64,000 bases of DNA from Vitrella brassicaformis. Lineage: Eukaryota; Sar; Vitrellaceae. Positions within the stretch are counted from its first letter, which is position 1, and each line of letters begins with the position of its first letter. Under the pieces are notes generated by a model. The model saw only the letters and a list, made by a program, of their open reading frames with translations, made no database searches and was not told the origin of the DNA. The translations under genes were made by a program, and so were the position numbers. The DNA lies in the NCBI GenBank assembly GCA_001179505.1, contig CDMY01000309.1, forward strand, positions 63,479 to 127,478, written 5' to 3'. Of the stretch, positions 35,049 through 46,685 are shown in pieces.

Positions 35049-35530
35049 AGCACTGGGGGGTGCGTTGAGGTGCTGCGGACAGCTGCATGTGTGTGTGTGT
35101 GCGTGAGGATTGTATGTGCGTATCGCACTCTCGGCAACTCACTCAAGTGATTCTCCAGCTGTCGTGTATCCCACATGCATGGCATGCCTGAAGCCAGACA
35201 GGGGTCATGTCATCATGGACAGACATGGACATGATTGATGCAGCAAAACTGCCAAACACATTCACCCATGACCATAAAAAGCACTTCTGCACACACTGCC
35301 TGCCTGCGTGCCGCCCGTCGAGGACATAGAGGCAATTGAGGGAAAATGATTGCAGGCAGGCAGGCAGTCAGGCAGGCAGGCATGACCCCTTCGGCTGTAC
35401 ACACAAAGAGGAGGCGTGGATGCGTCCATCCATCAATAGAACATACTGCACTCACTGCTCATGTATCGATACTAGGTGGATGGATGGATGGAATGCGATG
35501 GATGTCATCTACACAACATCATCTCATTGG
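35049..35530. other. spacer between convergent genes, with (CAGG)n
   Basis: No gene seen. A (CAGG)n stretch lies at 35353-35381, and short GATG repeats lie near 35477-35492. Probably the 3' UTRs of the zinc transporter and RtcB genes. Confidence 0.6.
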
Positions 35531-37888
35531 TCAGCCCTTGACCACCGCCACAGGCCGCAGCTTGACACACATCTGGGAGATGCCCGCATCATGACAAGTC
35601 TGGCACACCACACACAAGACACGCAAACGCAAAGAGACAGACACTTCGCCGCTGCCAGTGACCACCCATTCCTTCATGGGCAGCTGGCTGGGTGTTTCAG
35701 CTGACCTGCACGACTTGTGTGACGTCCTTGTACGAGTCGGGGGCCTCCTCCATTATCAGCTTGGGAGACGCCACACGCACCTGCAGGTCAACCAGAGCGT
35801 CCGCACACACATGTACACAACCAGTGAGTGCGTCAGTCAGGTCGTTCATTTAATGCAATGCGTCCGTGTGTGGGCAGGGCACAGCACAAGATACTCACCG
35901 ATATGCCCCTGTCGTAGAGGTTTTGCAGCACGGTCTCGTAGCTCAACTCGTTGCGGCTCTTGTTGCGGCTCAGCGCACGACCTACACAAAACACCCCCGG
36001 AGACCAACAATCCCATGCATGCATCAGCCCTTCCTTCCCCATGATCGAACGTTCATTGGTACCAGCGCCATGGCACGTGCTGCCGAAGGTCTCCCTCATG
36101 CCCTTTTCGGTGCCTGTGAGTACGTAGCTGCAGGTGCCCATGGTGCCGCCGATGAGCACCGGCTGCCCCGTCATCTGGTAGTCCACCGGGATCAACGGGT
36201 GGTGCGGCGGGAAGGCCCGGGTCGAACCCTTCCGATGCACCAGCAACTGACGCAACTGACCGTCAACCAAGTGCTCCTGACACACACACACACACACATA
36301 GGCCGTTAGTGTCTCATCAGGTGGCCGGTGGTCGCTGCTAGAGTGTGCAGCCACCCACACACACCTCAATCTTGGCTATGTTGTGTGAGACGTCGTAGAT
36401 GACGTGCATGTCGAGGTCATCAGGGGAGGCGCCAAACACCTTCGAAAACGCCTGCCGCGTCAAGAACGTCATGCTCGACCTGACACCACACACACAGACC
36501 ACACAGACACACACACATAGACGGCAGGTAAATGTATGTGACGGATAGCTGGAAGCCATTGTGCGGGCCCACGAGACGTCATGCCACGCACCTGTTGACC
36601 CATGCGTAGTTGGCTGCTGCGCTCATGGCCTTGAGGTAGTTCTGCCCCTCGGTGGACTGAATGCGGGCGCATGCCAGCTGCCGGTCGTTGGTCTGGATGC
36701 CGTCGCGGCCCATCGCACGCTCCATCTCGACCAACGCATCGGTCGCTACCTGACACACAGACGAACAAATGAACACGCAGAGAGGGAAGATGTCATGTCG
36801 TTGTGTGGGTGTGGTGTCTGGAGTGGTTTTGTGTGTCTCTCTGTGTGTGTGTGTGCGTGTACCTACCTGGTGTCCGAGTCCCCTTGATCCCGAGTGGATC
36901 ATGACGCACACCTGACCCTTGCGATCCAAACCCATCTTCTTGGCCGCCATCTTGTCGTAGATCTCGTCTACAACCTGACACCACACAAACACCACACAAC
37001 ACACGTGTTCGTTTCGTTCCCTCCCTGCCTGCCTCCCCCCTTCGATCCATCCATCCATTCATTCGCCCATCCCTCTCTTCCCCACCCCAGGCCACCGCCC
37101 CACCCACCTGTATCTCAGCGTAGTGGTTGCCTGCCCCGAGTGTGCCCATCTGCGGCAGGCCCCTCTTCTTGGCGCGGCTGGACACCTTGGTGGGGTCGGC
37201 CACCAGCATCCGCCCGTACTCCTCGCAGTGCTCCTTGTCCTCCGGCCAGGCGTACCCTTCCCGCATCGACCAGTCCACCCCCAGCTGCAGCGCCTCCTCC
37301 AGGTCGTTGGGCTTGCACGGGATGATGCCCTCGCTACCGACTCCCACAGGGATGTGGTCGAACAGCGCCTGGGTCAGCCGCTCCTTCCGGTCCGCCAGGT
37401 CCTTCTCGGTGACGTTGGTGCGGATGAGCCGCACCCCGCAGTTGATGTCGAAGCCCACGCCGCCCGGCGAGACGACGGCCTCCGGCTTGCTCATGTCGAA
37501 GGCCGCGATGTTGCCGATGGCGAAGCCGTAGCCGCTGTGCACGTCCGGCAGACCGATGGACCGACAAACGATGCCCGGCAGACTCGCCACATTGCCTGCA
37601 GGGAGGGAGGCAGGGAGAACGAACGAACGAATGCATGTGCGTGTGAGCTTGTGCGTGTGCGTGTGCGGCTGGCTGACCGATCTGCTTGACAGCGGGCAGG
37701 AATCCGCCTCTGTCGGAGGGGGCGCGGCAGTAGTTGCGGAGCTCGTCGAGGATGAGTTTCTCGAGTTTGTCGTTGACGTAGAAGAGTCCCTCGACGTTCA
37801 TGTTTGGCACGAAGCCCTTCTTGATGCGGTAGGACGTCCCATCTACTCGCTCCAGGTAGCCGCGCTCCTGCTCGAAGTTGCGCTTCAT
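35531..37888 (-). CDS. RTCB: RNA-splicing ligase RtcB (tRNA ligase)
   Basis: Joins tRNA exon halves (2',3'-cyclic phosphate to 5'-OH) in a GTP- and metal-dependent reaction; in eukaryotes it is the core of the tRNA ligase complex and also ligates unfolded-protein-response mRNA in animals. About nine exons run from the ATG at 37886-37888. Nearly the whole family sequence is visible: [57 protein letters not shown] (metal-binding Cys), [13 protein letters not shown] (His), [28 protein letters not shown] (His), [20 protein letters not shown] and [15 protein letters not shown] (guanylylated His). The final exon gives [20 protein letters not shown] and a TGA at 35531-35533. All catalytic residues are present. 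Length and order match eukaryotic RTCB (about 500 residues). Confidence 0.97.
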
Positions 37889-38134
37889 CTCACACACAAA
37901 GTGACGACAGAAATCCTGCAGCACACACGTACACGAGATTCAAGGAATGGCACATCAGAAAGGAAGCAGCCACACGCGCTTTCTCACCTGAGTTAATTCT
38001 GATTTTTTCTTGCTGTTTTGGCAGGGTCTGCGGGGTCAAGGGGTTTCTGCGGGGTCACGGGTTTTGGCAGGGTCTGCGGGAACTCGAACCCCGAATAGAT
38101 TTCCCGTAGATCTGGACAGATCTCGTCGCCGTCG
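37889..38134. promoter_or_regulatory. divergent spacer with GGGTCTGCGG repeats
   Basis: This separates the starts of RTCB and copy B. Around 38022-38080 a short unit (TGGCAGGGTCTGCGGG and variants) repeats three to four times. It could be part of a promoter or simple satellite expansion. Confidence 0.4.
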
Positions 38135-41100
38135 ATGAGTGAGGGGTCGAAGAGGCAGCGGGTGGCAGAGGAAGCCGAGGACGCACACCGCGAGGACGAG
38201 ATGGACGCTGATGGCCAACAACAGCAGCAGCACAGCAGCAGCAGGCGGCGCACGCCACACACAGCATAGACATGGGGGACTTTGCGCAGCGCTTCATCCA
38301 GATCGTAAGATGAGATGCACAATCCAGTGCCGACGACCAACACCGGAATCCGCACCGTCCCTTGTTTGCGTGGCGTGGGTGTGTCGGTGCAGCCAGCTGT
38401 GATCGGTTGCGTCTTCTCGTTTCTGTCCATCCACCTCGCGGCAGAGTTGCCCCGGCGGCTGTGGAAACACGTCGGCTCCCACATCCTGAACCTGGTGGTC
38501 GACACCTACGACACGGCCGAGCGACGCTTCTGGTGCGGCCTGACAGGGCTGGCATTCGCTGATGCCTTGGCTTTGGGTCGGCTGCTCACACAGCTCCGGT
38601 CCATAGTCTTCATTTACCCGAGGAACAGCCGCGTCAACCCGCGCAAACCCTTCCCAGACTTCCCAGACCGCAGACGGGGCTACTGGGCGACCAGGGGAAA
38701 CTGGTGGGGCTTCATCTCGCCGCTGAGCCACGCGCATGACGAACCATTTCACAAGGCTGTGCTGAGTGCGGGGACCGACATCATCGCCGTCTTGGTGGAG
38801 GGGCACTGCGAGGAGCAGAGAGCCGCGGCGGTGGCTCCAGGGCCGCCGGCACGCGGCACGCTGGAGTCGATCGAATTCATCAAGGGCGGAAGGACACTTG
38901 TCATCGAGGAAGATGAGTACGACGAGCTCACCTCCATCCGACGGCAGGCTGCAGCCGACGGCCTCCCCGCCCCCCTCGACCCTCCTCCCAGCCTCGATGC
39001 CCTCTCGACCATCAAGGGCATCGGCCACCACGACTTTTATCGCCACGACCGACATTGGCAGCTGCCGTCCCTCCGCTGCCTGAAGGACCTCCGATGCACT
39101 CCCAACAGCCTGGCTGGTTCCCTCGCGCGGATCTCCGTCGCAGAGGCGGGCCAGGCGGGCCCCCTGGCGCAGCTCGAGGACATCGGCGTGCTGGACATGC
39201 GGGACCCGCGTAATGGAGACGACGGTATTCTTGCGTACGGCAAGTGGAAGGAGGGGTTGGATGGTCTGAAAGTACAGAGGCAGAGGGAGGAGGGAGGGAG
39301 GGAAGCAATGGCGATGTTGCCATGAGGTGTGTCCATGTCTCGACATGCAGACCGTTCTCGACGACCGAGGCTGCCACTCCCTCAAGAATGTGAGCGTGCG
39401 CTTCGAGAGCATGTCATTCGATACCGACTTTTTGGCGGCTCTGTCGGCCATCGAGACCTTCAAACAAACCGTATGTGTGTGCGCCGCCGACATCCCCGTC
39501 CACATCAAGATACCCGTCTTCGACCTTTCTGTCCTCTGCGACGTCGGACTCTCCACCCGCCCCGAGCCCGAGCCCTCCCCCGCCGTCGAGAGGCGAATCC
39601 AGCAGATGGCAGCCGACACACCGTGGGCGGCCTTCTTCGTCGCCCCCCACCACCTCACCACCCCTCTTGACACACCGAGCCCCGCTGCAAGCACCAGGTG
39701 TGTCTCTGCTACCAGCGTGGATTCAATTGATGGGTTTGGCTGGCACCAGGTTTTTCTACTATTCGCGCCTCGGCGAGCCATGGGCCCACGCCATAGCGAC
39801 TCTCGACTTCTCAGGCAGACAAGCCGCAGAAGACAACACGGCATCCATGTATGACCTCGTATGTTGGGCACCTTGTTTGTGTTGTCAGGGTTGAGCAAAT
39901 GCGCGCAGAAAGATGCGGCGCGTGGTATCGTCCCGTTGATCGGTGCGGCAGCCGGTAGTCAACTTCGTGCGTACTTCGACGCCATACATCTGACGGGGCC
40001 GCCTGGAACATTGGCCAGGGCCTGTGGCCACGTGCTCTGGCAGGAGTTCAAAGGGTGGTCCGACATAGAAGCAGGTCAGCAGGAGCCGATGACAGTGCCG
40101 GTGGTGTGTCAGCCCGTCGCCTGCCCGTTTTTCTGTCTGTGTCCAGGCGGCAAGGTGTTCCCGATCGCAGGTGCTTACTACGACACGCCTCTGGATCCGT
40201 GTATGACGCCCGCACGATCCCCTGGTGACTTGACGGGAGAGCGGCACACCACAGACACGGTGTACCTTTATCTGCAGCTGGCCTCGACCCACGCATGCCC
40301 ATGGGCCTGTTGCAGCACATCCTGAGACACCCAACAATGTCGGCCAAGCAGCATTTCTGGCTGTCGTGGTTCTCTCAGAGGAGCTGGCTGTGGAAGTCCT
40401 TCGATCGCGACGAAGCACTGGCGGCCTCGCTGGATTACGTCGACATGCCCTACAGAGAAGTGAGATGTCTCCCGTGACACGAGGCCGATGTGACTGGGTT
40501 CTGTGCTCGGCTGTGTCAGTGGAAGTATGGCATCAAGACTTACGACATTGAGACCAAGGAGAGCATGGCACCCCGCATCAGCTCGATGCCTTTCCTTTGG
40601 CCTTCATTCGACCCAAAAAAACAGGTGTCCCTTAGCAACGATAACACGCACATCCAGTAGCATTTTTCTGTCGTTGCGTGTGCACGATCAGCGGTTGATC
40701 TTCCAGCGCAAGACCTTGCTGCCAACGCCCTCTACGGCAAATATGGCATTACCAAGGAGGGCAAATTCAGGCTGTACGTGAGTGTGGCGGCGCACGGGCC
40801 GGAGGACGCTATCTGGATCATGGACAATCTAGCTTTTGAGATGGCTCGTGGCGGAATAGTCGATTCACACGGGGTGAGGTGGTGCAGCATGGGAGTGAGT
40901 ACGTGTTCCACCGCCATGCTTCTGTCTCTTCTGTCTCTGTCAGGGCACCGCCAATGCGCAAAAGAACAAGGCACTTGCCCGTGCTCACGAGCGGGGAGGG
41001 CTGGCCATGTGGAACGGCATTGGCTACTAGTACCCTCATGCAACACACACTCGATGGGTGGATGGGCGATTTCTCTGTGTGTGTGTGCAGTGAAAAGAAC

Positions 41101-42393
41101 TTCGGCCAGAAAGAAAAGCAGGGCGGGTACCTCTATCTTATCCGCTGTCAGCCCAGCGCCATGTCTGACAACAAGGAGGTGCAGCGACAGATCGTGCGAG
41201 TGCTGGATCCATCCTTTTCTGGAGACAAGATTCCGGCCAGGAAGTTTCTCTATCCGAAGGGTCTGCTCGACCGCTTTGGCCCCAAGAAAAGTGTGCGTGG
41301 TGCCAGCGAGCTGGACAGGGTCCGCGCCGCCTGGAAAAACGTGAAGCTCGCTATCCTGCGTGTCAAGAAAGGTAAGACACAGACACAAGCAGCATTTGCT
41401 GATGCCGGAGAGGCCACTCGGGTGCGTGTCTCTTCAGATGGCAGCTTGTTGGTCTCGACCAACCCCACGGCGTTCAGGGAGAAAGACGCCCTCATGAAAG
41501 AATTGCGGGGAGACCAATGTGACGGCTCGTGCCAAGCCGACAGCTTCTGACACACTTTTCACTTCTTTGGTTGGTGGCTCATGGGTCGGCGAGACACTTC
41601 TTTCGAATGTCGGCAAAGGCGACACTTTTCACTTGCAAACAGATAGGGGGAGTGAACTGGCCTTGTGTTGGGCTGTGTGTGTGCCAAGGCAGTCGAGGTC
41701 AGGGAGGAGGAGCGTTCCGTCCAGGTGGGTTTCCCCAATGCCGCCGACGGAGCGGAGCCCCAGGACCCCGACCCGCTTGTGATCGACCTGATGCCCCTCG
41801 ACGCGTTCCCTAACGCGTATCGCTTTGAAGTCAACCACGAGAAGGGCTCTGTGATCGGAAGCAAGCTGGTCACCAGAATGCCCGCCGTGAGAGAGATGGC
41901 GCTGGGTAAGATGAATAAGGGCAGCGCAGTGAGGCTGCTGGAGGCGCTGGGGGGGACAAGGCATTGGAATATTTCGAGGCCAAGTGCGTGACTGGTGTGT
42001 GTGAGGGCGGACTTGCGTGGGGCGACCGTGCCGAGCAGCTGCCGACCATCACACGGCTAGATGTCAGCGTACTGGGTGAGTCATAGGTTCTGTCTCTCAT
42101 CTGAACTGCCCATCCCATGCTGCCTCTCTTCGTGTGCCATTGCCTGTGTCACTGCTGCAGTGCCTCGGGATTTGGGTGATGGCGATGCCGCTGGCGAGTT
42201 CGGCATTGCCTGCGTCAAGTCGCTGCTCAAGATCCGAGGCATCAAAGTGCTCAAGCTCTGTGTGCAATCTGGCGCCTTCAAGCGGCTGGTGGAGGAACGA
42301 ACCAATGGCGACACCGTTGAGGGGCTGGAGGGGCGATTCGAGTACATTGCTTGGAACGTACACAACACTCTCATGGTCAAGCCACACGAATGA
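38135..42393 (+). pseudogene. three-copy family, copy B: broken and split by an inserted gene
   Basis: The start matches copies A and C: an ATG at 38135 reads MSEGSKRQRVAEE. In the CAG run (about 38217-38243) the frame slips by two bases, so the ORF stops at the TAG 38267-38269, while the homologous IDMGDFAQRFIQI lies in another frame. Exon 2 (38393-39271) is intact: ELPRRLWKH then LVVDTYDTAERRFWCGL. Exon 3 starts at 39351 and matches copy C down to LDTPSPAA (about 39690). There homology ends, and it resumes about 2 kb later at 41682 (AVEVREEERSVQ...DPDPLVIDLMPLDAFPNA). A G-run at about 41949-41955 is one base short relative to the frame of copy C. A last exon, DLGDGDAAGEFGIACVKS, ends at 42393. 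At least three lesions make it a pseudogene or a badly mis-sequenced gene. Confidence 0.65.
39730..41550 (+). CDS. unrecognised multi-exon gene inserted in copy B
   Basis: This gene lies exactly where copy B loses homology to its relatives, on the same strand. The ATG at 39730 opens MGLAGTRFFYYSRLGEPWAH and IATLDFSGRQAAEDN. Later exons read ARGIVPLIGAAAGSQLRAYF, FPIAGAYYDTPLDP, MPMGLLQHILRHPTMSAKQH, WKYGIKTYDIETKES, ANALYGKYGITKEGKFRLY, AIWIMDNLAFEMARGGIVD, AQKNKALARAHERGG and FGQKEKQGGYLYLIRC, with a stop near 41550. Splice sites and phase join most exons (for example 39858 to an acceptor just before AAAGATGCGG), but the junction near 40633-40710 does not keep frame with the sites I can see. 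It has its own introns, so it did not arrive by reverse transcription. No known family seen. Confidence 0.45.
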
Positions 42394-42957
42394 CACCTAG
42401 GAAAGACCGACTAGAACAGTCAGTGAGTAAGATCATCCTGCAGTGCTGCTGGTTGTGTGAGATATTTTGTGGGTCATCCATCCATTCATTGATCTGTCAG
42501 GTCGCCGTGTGTCGGCCGATCAGTAGTAGTTGATTTGTGCGACTGTAGGAATGGGGATACCGTCATGCAGACTTGGTGTGGTGAGTGTGTATGTTCAATG
42601 GGCTTCGCTGCGATGTGCGGCCTCTGCACCAATGGCGTGCCATGCCACGTGCCATGTATTATACGCTCATTTTATGTGGATTTTGCCGTGAGTTTGTCCT
42701 GGTTGCGTGTGGGTCCTGGTACGTGTCCGCGTTATGCGCGTTCATCGGGACGATGTGTGGACAAGTGGACGAGTGCTGGATGCGATCGGTTGATTATCTC
42801 TCTCACGCGGCCGCCCGCCCTGAGGCTAGGCTGGAGAATGTCAGTGTGTGCGCCTTTCATTCATTGGGGGGAGAACTGTCATTAACCGTAACACTCGTCT
42901 GTGTGTCCGTGATACTCATACAAATACAGTCCCATCAGCACGCAGACTCAAACAGGC
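42394..42957. other. spacer with no gene seen
   Basis: This separates copy B from the reverse-transcriptase fragment. I recognise no frame. It may contain the 3' end of the retroelement. Confidence 0.5.
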
Positions 42958-44449
42958 TCAAGGGGAGGAGGGATCAATCCCCGCCCCATCAGCACACCCC
43001 AGTCCCGCAAACCCTCCCCTCCCTCCCCCACGCAGACAGAAGCTAGTCGCACGCGCGAGGGCGATAGACAAGCGAGAGCGAATCCATCCAGACACATGAC
43101 TGAACCCCCGACCCTTCCACCCCTCCTTCTCCAACAGCGCATGAGCCATGTGGGCGATGAACACGTTGGCATCGTGTCCCCACACACCGTCACACGTCAC
43201 CACCAGAGGGCAGAAGGTCACGCGGGAGTCGCAGACGGCCGAGCGGTNNNNNNNNNNNNNNNNNNNNNNNNNNNNNNNNNNNNNNNNNNNNNNNNNNNNN
43301 NNNNNNNNNNNNNNNNNNNNNNNNNNNNNNNNNNNNNNNNNNNNNNNNNNNNNNNNNNNNNNNNNNNNNNNNNNNNNNNNNNNNNNNNNNNNNNNNNNNN
43401 NNNNNNNNNNNNNNNNNNNNNNNNNNNNNNNNNNNNNNNNNNNNNNNNNNNNNNNNNNNNNNNNNNNNNNNNNNNNNNNNNNNNNNNNNNNNNNNNNNNN
43501 NNNNNNNNNNNNNNNNNNNNNNNNNNNNNNNNNNNNNNNNNNNNNNNGCTACCACCCGGCGGTCGATGTGCGGCAGGGCGGCCTCCCTCTTGGTCTTGTG
43601 GGCGACGTCCTGCTGCTGCTTGCTCCGGGTGAGGGCGTGGCGGATGGTGGCACGATGGTCGCCAGGGTGGAACGGAGCCTTGCCTTGGACGGACTTGGAG
43701 ACCACCTTGGTGCTCGCGCGGGAAGCGGGGTAGGCGGCTGCGGCACGGTCGAGAGGGTCACGTATGCCGGTGCCGCCATGCCGGGCAGGCAGCAGCATCA
43801 GGTCGACCTCGGACGGCGTCACAGGGCCGCCGAGGAGGGCCGGCAGCAGCTCCTTGGCGATGGCCTCGCGGAGGGGGCTGAGAGCGCACTCGTCGGTGAG
43901 CACGACGCGAAAGACGTAGTCCCACTCCATCTGCAGAGACCTCGTCATTGCCGCGTGGGCCGTGTGTGGGAAGTTGCGGGCAGCAGACGTGAGCGCGCGC
44001 ACGCCGCGCACCCACCCCTCGACCTTCTCGCAGAGGAACGCCGCCCTTCCCCCCTCATCGCCCACGTAGCCGCCCAGGAACCTCTTGCCCGTGACGATCT
44101 GCACCCCCTCGGGCTCGAAGAGTTCCCTTGCGATCTGCTCGAGCTCGGGTTTGACGACGAGGAAGGACTTGGCGGTCTCTGGGTGATAGCCGTATGAGGG
44201 ACCGATGCGACGCAGGGCTCGAAACCACACGAGGATGCCGTGAAGTTTGCCGAGCGCCGACGAGTCATCCGCATACCAGCACTGCCGCAGCGGAGCGCTA
44301 GATGAAGAGGCCGACGGGGCCGACGAGGCCGACAAACTCTCTTCCTCACCAACTCCAACACCTTCTACATCAGAACACACACATACACCCGCACCATCCC
44401 CCTCTGCTTCTGGTGGCGTGTCACTGGCTTCTTCTGGCCTCTCTTTCAT
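42958..44449 (-). mobile_element. retroelement reverse-transcriptase fragment (5'-truncated, gap inside)
   Basis: The minus-strand frame opens with a Ser/Glu-rich stretch and then the RT catalytic box CWYADDSSALGKL. It continues with GPSYGYHPETAKSFLVVKPE, VTGKRFLGGYVGD, AARNFPHTAHAAMTRSLQME and LMLLPARHGGTGIRDP. After the 300-N gap a frame resumes with FCPLVVTCDGVWGHDANVF and GWIRSRLSIALARATSFCLR, stopping at 42958. This pattern (YADD, GPxYGYxPxxxKS, ALPxRxGGxGIxxP, and the final WIRxRLSxALxRA) belongs to a reverse-transcriptase group common in retroelements of marine eukaryotes. RT motifs that should precede the YADD box are missing, so the element is 5'-truncated. Frame across the gap is unknown. 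It lies between two family copies. Confidence 0.75.
43248..43547. other. assembly gap, 300 N
   Basis: Exactly 300 N inside the reverse-transcriptase frame, as expected if the element is repeated elsewhere in the genome. Confidence 0.99.
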
Positions 44450-44597
44450 TCATTTTATTCAAACGCTTTCGTTTAGTGTCACTTGAGAATGTCGAAGAAG
44501 ACGTCCGAGAGCGTCGAACACGCCATCGTTTGTTTCATGGATGCCATGTGCCAGGGTTGAAACCCACACCCTAATTGTCGCCTGGTGGACAATCGGG

Positions 44598-46685
44598 ATG
44601 AGTGAGTCGGCATCGAAGCGGCAGAGGCAGACGGTCGAGGGAGAGGAGCATGGCTTGGATGACGGACACCACGAGGCCGTGATGGACACCGACGGCCGGC
44701 AGCAGCAGCAGCAGCAGGAGGCCACGGCATCGCACACCACACACACCATAGATCTGGAGGCCTTTGCACAGCGCTTTAGCCAAATCGTAAGCTGAGATGC
44801 ACCAAACGAACCACTGGCAAACACACACATCCTCATTGTCTCCTCTCTCTGTGTCTGTGTGGTGTGTGTTGTGCACTCAGCCTGTTGTTGTCGCCTACGT
44901 CTTCTCGTTCGTGTCGCTTCATTTGGTGGCGGCGCTGCCCCAGCGGCTGTGGCGCCACGTCGGCTGCCAGATCACCCAGCTGGTCATGGACACCTACGAC
45001 ACCGCCGAGCGGCGCTTCTGGTGCGGCCTCTCCTTCGCTGACGCCTTCGAGTGGGGCCGGCGACTCACACAGCTCAGATCCATTGTCGTCATGTACCCGA
45101 GTAACCTCCGCGCGGACAGAGAGCCGCAGCGGCCACAGCAGCCGGGCGGCAGGCGCCAACCACCTTGGAGTCCATCGACATAATCAAGGGCGAATCGGCC
45201 ATAGTCGTCGACGAGGCCGAGGGCCGCGATATCCGAGCTGCTAGAGAGCGGTTGGCGGCTCTCCCCCCTGCCCTCGACCCGCCACTCACCCTCACATCCC
45301 TCAGGTCCATCACAGGTGTCCCGGGGGGATATGAGCCCTCCTACCCGGGCCGCGGGCGGCACTGGCAGCTGCCCTCGCTCGAGAAGGTGCAGGTGCGGGG
45401 GATGCTGTATCGCGGTGAGATGTTGGGAGAGCTAGTGGGGACGTCACGGCGCCTCAAGGAGCTGCACGTGGAATGCCACCCTGACGTCATGGCCAACTCG
45501 CTGGCGCAGATCCCGGTGGCAGCGGCCGGCCAGCCGGGGTTGCTGTCGCAGCTGGAGGATGTCGGCACGCTCAGAATGTCGAGCGCGAGCGCTAGGGGTC
45601 TGGAGCGCCTTCAGGTATGCGACGAACCACACAAGCTACACAAAACCAGAGAGAGTGGGCGAGAGCTTCCTTGTGATGTGCGTGTGTCTTTGTGCAGGCC
45701 GTCCTTGTCAACCGCGGCTGCCGCTCCATCAAGAAGCTCAAGGTCACGTTCGAGGAGCTCTGGACCGACAGCAGCATCTTTGCACCCCTGTCGGCCATCG
45801 AGGCCTTCAGACGTGCCGTCTGTGTGAGCCTTGATATTTCCGTCGCCATCAACAGCAACCGAGGCTTTGACCTGTCCCTCCTCTGCGACACCCCCATCCG
45901 CCCGGAGCCCTCCCCCTTCGTGCAGAAGCACATCCAGCAGCTGGCGGCCAACGCCACCACGGCGTCCTTCTTTTTCGGCCCCGAGCACTTCGCCACCCCC
46001 GGGCCTCTCGACACGCCCAGCCCCGCTGCCATCGCCCTCGCACAATCCCTGACCTTCCCCGAGGCGAAGGAAGTGGTCGTCGGCATTAACGTCGAAGAGC
46101 TCGACGTTGATGCTGACCAGCCTGACCCACTTGTGATCGACAGCATGCCACACAGCGCATTCCCCGCCGCATCGCGTCTGTCGATTCAAACGAGCGAGGT
46201 GCATGCGGGTGGCCGCAGGCTGCTGACCAAAATGTCCGTCGTCAAGAGCATCGATCTGGATGAGCCCACAGAGGCGGATGCGGCGGGTGTGCTGGAGGCG
46301 GTGGGGGGGGAGAGGGAGTTGGAGTGTTTCAACGCCAAGTGGGTGACGGGTGTGGGTGAGGGGGGGCTGACGTGGGGCGACCATGCCGACCAGCTGCCGA
46401 CCATCACACGGCTAGAGGCCAGCGTAGAAGGTGAGCCATGAGATCTGTCTCCTCCCATGATGTCTCTCGTTGTGTGTCCTTCCCCATGTCTCTGCAGTGC
46501 CTGAGGATTTGGGCGATGGCGATGCCGCTGGCGAGTTCGGCATTGCGTGTGTCAGGTCGCTGCTCAAGATCCGAGGCGTCAAGAAGCTTCGGTTCGCGCT
46601 GTGCCGAGGTGGAGGGCAGAGCTTCAGGCGGCTGGTGGGCGAACGGACGCATCGCGATACCATTGGGGGGCTGGAGGGGCGGTAG
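44598..46685 (+). pseudogene. three-copy family, copy C (frameshifted, early TAG)
   Basis: Exons: 44598-44786, 44881-45614, 45698-46430 and 46498-46685. The start MSESASKRQRQ and a six-Gln run are intact. Exon 2 carries VAALPQRLWRHVG and DTYDTAERRFWCGLSFADAF. After the TACCCGAGTAACCTC at about 45095-45108 a block present in copies A and B is missing and the frame is lost, stopping at the TAA 45181-45183. The homologous frame then reopens as TLESIDIIKGESAIVVDEAE. Exon 3 is intact and contains DPLVIDSMPHSAFPAASRL. In exon 4 the frame ends at a TAG (46683-46685), yet matching sequence (SLTLKRLDT) continues to a TGA near 46745. The two changes suggest a dead copy, or a recent deletion in a live family. 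Confidence 0.65.

Noticed and set aside
39730-41550. Family B DNA polymerase, from KTYDIETKES (an Exo I-like DIET) and ANALYGKYG (a region-B-like motif)
   Set aside because: The two motifs are only some tens of residues apart. Exo II, Exo III, the DxxSLYP motif and the DTD motif are absent, so the match is chance.
15576-46685. Calling the three-copy family F-box proteins
   Set aside because: LPxRLWRHVG is only loosely like an F-box and the second half does not fit the F-box consensus. Kept as an inference, not an annotation.
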